Assembly: GCA_916613615.1 (NCBI GenBank)
Contig: OU744732.1
Location: 58,975,227 to 59,039,226 of the forward strand
Reading direction: 5' to 3'
Source of the DNA: Steromphala cineraria
Taxonomy: Eukaryota > Mollusca > Gastropoda > Trochida > Trochidae
Length of the DNA: 64,000 nt
Shown: piece by piece, positions 58,112 to 64,000 of the stretch
Numbering within the stretch: the first letter of the stretch is position 1
Layout: every line of letters starts with the position of its first letter
Made by a program: the position numbers and the translations under genes
Notes under the pieces: model-generated
Databases searched by the model: none
What the model was told of the DNA's origin: nothing
Seen by the model: the letters and a program-made list of their open reading frames with translations, nothing else

Positions 58112-59853
58112 ATAATTCCGTTATATGCCGCTGATTTCCAAACACAGTATGTTTATCTCCTAAGTATATCAGTCACATGTTCATCTCATGACCTTGGAGA
58201 CTCAAGGAAGAAGTAAGAATACTTTGCCCTGTATTTATCGTCTTTATATTCAATACTGATAAAAACAGGTTTGATAAGCACCAAATTTGGGACGAAAAAG
58301 AAGTATTGCTTCTTTTTATTCTAAACCGATGCAGTAATAAGACCTGAAGTTAATCCCATATCTCCAATTAGTCCAATATAACATCAAAGCTGCTGATGTC
58401 AATATCTTTTATTCAATTACTATAATCCTGTCCAGACTGCTAAACTAATAATGTGATGGCTGTTCACTCTAACAGTAACTACTTCAATGAAATTTTCTGA
58501 TCTTCTGACTCCTCCTGACAGTTTTTGAATGGAATTAATGTAGCAGAGAAAAATTGGATGCAGTTAAAAAGTTGTGCGGCAAGAGATTTAATCAAAGTTT
58601 TAAAAATATACACGTGTATCAAAATAAACAGTTACTTTATGCAGATATTTATGCATTCATTAAAAGGTAAATACATAGTTTTCCTTGGTTCCACAAAATC
58701 CTGTCCAGATGAAATTAGTTACATTTGATATCTACCCTTTAAATTTGCCTGATAATTCAAGGCTACTGTAAGAGTGGTTAAATGATATATTTCAGCCATT
58801 TCTATATGTTTGCCTATGCAACTAGAAACATGAATGGGGTAGAACGGGTCAAGTCGTGGCAATAGCTACCACATTTAGTTTCAAGTATGACAATGCTTTA
58901 CTTTTTCAGACTGGCGTATGGTCAGAAAAGCAGATGTAGCAAAGTCGTGAAGAGGTATCCATGACAAGTGTAAAATAAAACAGGTTCTTAGAAATTGTGG
59001 ATTATTTGCTTTATAATCATGTGTCAAACATGTTTTAAGTCGATTTAAAATTGAAAAGTTACCTTTCACTTAAATTGGCATTTAATTTTAATTATGGAAA
59101 GAAGTGAAGGTGGATGTCACTTTCGGTAAAATCAATTTCGTGTTACAAACATGATAAATCGTGGCCAGTTTGGTGACAATATAAGCCTGTTGCTGAACGT
59201 TCCCAAATGTTAGCATGAGATTAGTTAATTCAAGGGCTTCATCTATTCAAATACAAATCTGAACAGAGATGCATGGCAAAATTGGACAAAACATCCATGT
59301 ACAATCTTCGATGACATATTGTTTTCTGTTTTGATATCATCTGTATAACTTCTGCCAGAATTTATAACAAAAACATCATGTTGTGATGGTTTTATAAACA
59401 CCTTTGGGTAATGAAATCATTTAGGTCATGTCCCTTATTACGATCCTGAAATTAGGTTCTTCTCTTGAAATTGTAGGTCAAAGTTTAAAATAGATCGAAA
59501 AGTAATTAACAGTTAATTAAGTAAAAAGAAGACGGGAAGATGATGAAATGTGTGGCAACATATAACTATTTTATTTGAAATCGTAAAGTTGTCATATGGA
59601 AATTACTTCTTACATATGTATAAATCCAATTCTGTCTGAAGAATAAAAATAATTCATTGCAAATATTAAGATCAACGCCAATGATCCCTAATGTTTCAAC
59701 TTAAAGCTACTGATAAGAGACGGAAGGCAACAGAGCCGTTTGAATGCTTGTATCGTAAAAACAAACACTATTTCATTCAGCAAATATCGTCATAATGCAA
59801 ACATTTGAAAATAACTTGACTTGCGACGAAAATGATGATAAATCAACTGGTAT
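58112..59853. other. No gene identified
   Basis: AT-rich, short open frames only (58525 plus, 58881 minus), no recognised domain. Confidence 0.45.
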
Positions 59854-60215
59854 TTAAAAGGGGCAGTAGCAATTTTTTAGAAAATTTTATATTTTCAATG
59901 TTTCACTGATAATTTATGTAATTGCTAAATGAATTATTTTGATAGTGTCAGCATCTTATTACACAAACCAATCATCCATAGTCAGAGATCAAATTATGAG
60001 ATTTCATATAAAGTTCATTGGCTGCCATTTTTGTGTGAACACTTTAATTCATTTTGTGTAAGAAAAAGGAACCACATGGCTAAATTTTTCATTAAATATT
60101 CGAATAATTACTGCTCCGTTAAGTTTAAATGCACTGTCTTTCAATTCGAACCATTCATTTTTATTTTCCTGACATCCCCTTATATCCCCAAAAAACGTAC
60201 TACTGCCCCTTTTAA
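59854..60215 (+). mobile_element. TTAA-flanked MITE, copy 7
   Basis: AAGGGGCAGTAGCAATTTTT to ACGTACTACTGCCCCTT, about 354 bp, with TTAA at 59854-59857 and 60212-60215. The open frames inside are artefacts. Confidence 0.9.
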
Positions 60216-61174
60216 GGCCCATTGATTTCGTGCTGTCTGACATTTTAAAAAGTCATAGATGCTAGATGATAAAAATACTTTCTGACTTATTCTCGATTTA
60301 TCTTTGGAGTACATAAATTGTATTTCTGTTTTACTCAAGGTCGCGTCGGAAGGCAGATCTTTGGCATATCAAACATTCTACAGTTAATCTAATTCAAAGG
60401 TGCAAGCACTTCCCCGAGAACAGAAAATGTGCGATATGTGGTTGAGAGCGAATCCATTAAATAAAGTTTGTGAATTCGAGTGAGAGAAGTCTGCTCAAGG
60501 GCTCTCATAAACCCTCGTACAAACGTATGTAAAGAGAACCAGGTTTCCACTAACGTGTATACTGCAAATAAAACCAATAAAAAGCACATTAACACATACC
60601 ACTAAATATCAGACAATTATATATATATACTCACAAAATGGTTTTGTTACACATTTATCGCCGATCCGATTGGTTGAGAGCTCTCATAAACATGCAACCA
60701 TTTCTCGATGAATGCAAACAAAGTTTGCAACCATACCATGTGCATTCACCCTTGTGACGTTATAATCAACTGACGCAATAGTCTGGTTTTGACAGTTGCG
60801 ATTTCCGTTCTTTTGCAACTGCAGATTTAACATATATTATCACTTCCCACCCACGTTTGTAACAAGTAAATCCCTACCTTAACGAGAAAGACTCCATTTT
60901 AATAACTCCGAGTCCTAAAGTTTGTTCGCTCTGAGCGCGTTGCAAATGGTGGACATTCGGAACGTCGTGTGATATGCTAATTAGAGCTATTCAAAATAAA
61001 CGGATGCTTGTTAAGACGAATTCTGATTGCATAGGTGCCAATGGTTGCGAAAGGGAAATTAAATCTTAATTCAAGTTTGTATTGTTTAGTGAAACAGACC
61101 ACAATCTCACGACAGTGATGGTAGATTTGTGAAAATAATTATGAAATACTTTGTTCAAATCTTGAGTTTGTAAT
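60216..61174. other. No gene supported; slightly GC-richer patch
   Basis: A 68-codon minus-strand frame (60389-60595) starts with a hydrophobic signal-like run but has no recognised domain. The patch 60640-60980 is GC-richer and could hold a promoter, but nothing specific supports that. Confidence 0.35.
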
Positions 61175-61248
61175 TATAAGGATTGTTTTACAAGTATTGT
61201 GCTGTTATACATCGATAGAAGCACAAAACATGTAAAACAATCCTTATA
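61175..61248. repeat. Hairpin, 18-bp perfect arms
   Basis: TATAAGGATTGTTTTACA (61175-61192) is exactly inverted as TGTAAAACAATCCTTATA (61231-61248), with inner AGTATTGTGC and GCACAAAAC also partly paired. It looks like a very small MITE. Confidence 0.85.
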
Positions 61249-64000
61249 TATCACATCATTTAAGTATGATTAACATTATGTCACATGTATTTAATATACA
61301 TGCACAATATTACAATGTATAAAGCAAAGCGTTTCTGGTAAGATCAGATGGGATCGTTAACAAGCTTTGTAGAAACTTTAACATCACACTGCTTATTTTA
61401 CTGTTTTTGGATAACTACTTTCATGATATGATCCTAAGTGCCAAACTTCATATTGCCTTGACATTAGGGAATTTAAGTCAATATTGCTTGCTTTCATGTG
61501 ATTTGTTTTCTTTCAATTGAAGTGGTAACGCTTCTACATATGACAAAATGCTACTGTTAAATGTAAAATTCAATGAACACATCAAGTCTGACCATAACCT
61601 CTCAGAGGTGAGCCACTTGCGGTAAAGTATCAAACATATTTAATCCAAATTTAAAATGAAACTTATTTTGATATCAAGAGGGATTGACTAATTAAGCAAG
61701 TATCCGAATTGAAATGGGTATGCAGGAAGCATATTCAGTTCATCAATCACTGCCAGGAACCACACTGTTTGTGCTTTACACACAGACTCCAAAAGATTCG
61801 TGATATGAATACAGTTGTACCATTAAACGTTTTCATCTAAGTCTCCGTACATATGGCAAATGAAACAAAATGAAAATAAAATAAAGTCCAAGTTCGAAAT
61901 CTAGTTATGGTCTATCTTCTTTATTTAAGTTTGGATTTGATTTGCTTTTAAACGCATGCCATTCTGCAAAGATAATTTTCAATTGTTTAGTTTAGCTTGA
62001 ACTTCCTCTTATGTGTGCGAACAAAACCACTTTCAACACTACGTTTTGAGTTCCAACTGTAAAAGTATTCCAAGCAACTGTTACAAATAATGTCATTATC
62101 ATTTAAATTCACACAAAAATAATGCTTAATTTCCCAAAAAAATGTATATAAAACAGAAATGTGTCCCAATGAGTCTTCTCATTAAAACCTGTAGCTAATT
62201 TCAGACAACAATGCTTTATTACTTCATTACATTTATACAATTATATAATCAATGTTGGTTGCAATTCACAGAAAATAAATACAACAATTGAAAATCCAGT
62301 TGCTCAAATATATATATAATGAGTTCTCATGCAGAGTATTTAAAAACATGAATGGCCTTAAATAGATATTTACCATCAATCATATTAAGGCCTTGGAAGT
62401 TGAGTGGTACCTTAAAAATCAAGGACGAAGTAATAAGTTAATCGATATTTCCTAAGTAATCCATTAGCCTTTGAATGGATCCCCTATACTACAGTCAAGT
62501 CAGTTGTCAGTCCCCTGCTGTTGACGTAAATGCGGAAGCAACTTCTTACAACAGAACGTTTATGGGTCAATTCACTTGAAGCTGTTTAACCAATAAATCT
62601 CAAATGGAACAGGACTACAGAAACGTCTGAATATTTTGTTTTGTTCTTAAGGGTAGTCATGATTTTTATCTATATAAGTTATATTTCTTACTTCACATTA
62701 TTTAAATGTTGTTTAATAAATACATACATTTTATGTTACATATGTTATCTTATATCATATAGTAATGGATCTATTCACTGATTTCTGCAATGTCATGAGA
62801 ACATCTGAAAAAACTTTCCATGTTCCTTTGAGAGATATCTAAGGACATAACTTATATATGTTCCGACCTTACTATTTATTACCTCTGCTTCAGAACAAGA
62901 TCATGTGTCAAAACCATGAATAAAAAAGGTGTCTGCTATATATTCCTCTTACATGGCCTTGCTAAAGTCTTTAATCTGAAAAGCTAATTATAAATATAGT
63001 ATTGGCAAAATTCAACTATTTTATGGCAGCTTTGGAATATATATTCTTACTTTTATGTTCTCTATGAAATATAATTTAAGTATGAAATTCAACTTCTGTG
63101 CTTTGCTATCATGATGTCATTAATAAAGCGTCTTCAGTGTTGCCTTTTCGTTGATACCTAAGTTTCCAAGCGTTAACACTTAATTGAACTACATGCAAGG
63201 AAAGTAGTTTTTGAAAAACACCACCGAAAATGCAAATGGGAATCAGGATCATATTCACCATTCATGATGAAACTCTTAAACTCGAATGATTCGTTTGGTA
63301 TTTTATAACAACTTTTTGGATCCAATCGCATTGAGTCCTGCACGCTGTCAAGAGGTCCTTCACGTCACGTAAAGAAAATACAACTCAACTGCACAAGCTT
63401 GGAGAATTTGTCTTAATTATGTTAAAGTTAGCATTGCTGCAGCTATGGTAAAATGTGTCAAATTCAATCCATGTAAAATTATTACTTCTTGTATTCGACG
63501 TTATTATGCAATTGCTTGGTATAAACCAGATAAATTTTACTACTTATAAAAGTAAAATGTATGAATAAGTATGGGTAGATTTAAACATCGGTTAAGATAT
63601 GATTACTGTTGAGGCATTTCTAGTCACTGCAATGCTCTTATAAAGATAAAGGCCCTCTAACTGATTACTCCTTATTGCTTAGCAAAAACCTAGAGAAGAA
63701 TAATATGTAGTGTTTGGCGCCCTGATATCGACATTATGACAACCTTTCAACTAAGCTGTCAGCATTTGGCTAGATATTAGGATATTGTAGGTGTTTCAGC
63801 GATAAATGGTCATGTACAAAGTTACGTTTGTTTTTAAATTTTATTTCAAAACTTCTATTATGTTACAAACTAGAATTATATACAGCGGGATTTCGACATG
63901 AACCATAACCTGTTTCACAAAATAAGAATTAGACAATAACTTACGAGTGACGGGGAATGACAGATTATCTTTCCCGAGTTATATTAATTTCGTAATTCTC
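61249..64000. other. No gene or repeat identified
   Basis: AT-rich to the end of the window. A 60-codon minus-strand frame at 61987 is not supported. I saw no inverted repeats or tandem arrays. Confidence 0.45.

Overview
This is a eukaryotic, AT-rich, gene-poor window. I read it as metazoan, most likely a mollusc or a close lophotrochozoan. The grounds are spliced secreted-type genes built from PAN/apple modules, divergent satellite-like repeats with the TGACCTTGA/TCAAGGTCA signature, many miniature inverted-repeat elements, a short TTAGGG-type tract, and no bacterial organisation. The species call is inference.

I can support two genes. Gene A is on the minus strand (19730 to 15370) with three phase-compatible exons: a PAN/apple module (C-x3-C-x5-C-x2-F-x-Y-x6-C), a short Cys-containing exon, and a last exon of about 263 codons that looks like a six-bladed beta-propeller, followed by an AATAAA signal. 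Gene B is on the plus strand (about 45894 to 49902) with three exons joined in phase 1: a PAN module with the same cysteine spacing, a Cys-rich EB/EGF-like module, and a terminal PAN-like module ending at TAA. Both lack a visible first exon with a signal peptide. A 94-codon open stretch (34640 to 34356, minus) looks protein-like but I do not recognise it. A decayed LINE reverse-transcriptase C-terminus lies at 20499-20975.

The rest is repeats. From 1 to 11 kb there are diverged copies of a multi-kilobase block, interrupted by other elements. A 1-kb duplicated element with a conspicuous hairpin occurs at 1.6 kb and again at 30 kb. A TTAA-flanked MITE family of about 355 bp occurs seven times, including one copy inserted inside another, one fold-back chimera, one just inside a gene B intron and one just after the gene B stop codon. 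A 926-bp terminal-inverted-repeat element lies at 21-22 kb and a 2.65-kb inverted-repeat-bounded region at 23.6-26.3 kb.

The most striking structure is a 2.5-kb array of about 83 copies of a 30-bp unit at 38693-41178. It is open on both strands, has 13-unit (390-bp) higher-order periodicity, and sits inside one copy of a duplicated block whose other copy (35205-36345) lacks it. A second satellite-like array (42.9-43.8 kb) repeatedly carries nuclear-receptor-type half-sites. From 50.5 kb to the end I see only scattered MITEs, hairpins and unassigned AT-rich DNA. No complete RNA gene or CRISPR array was found.
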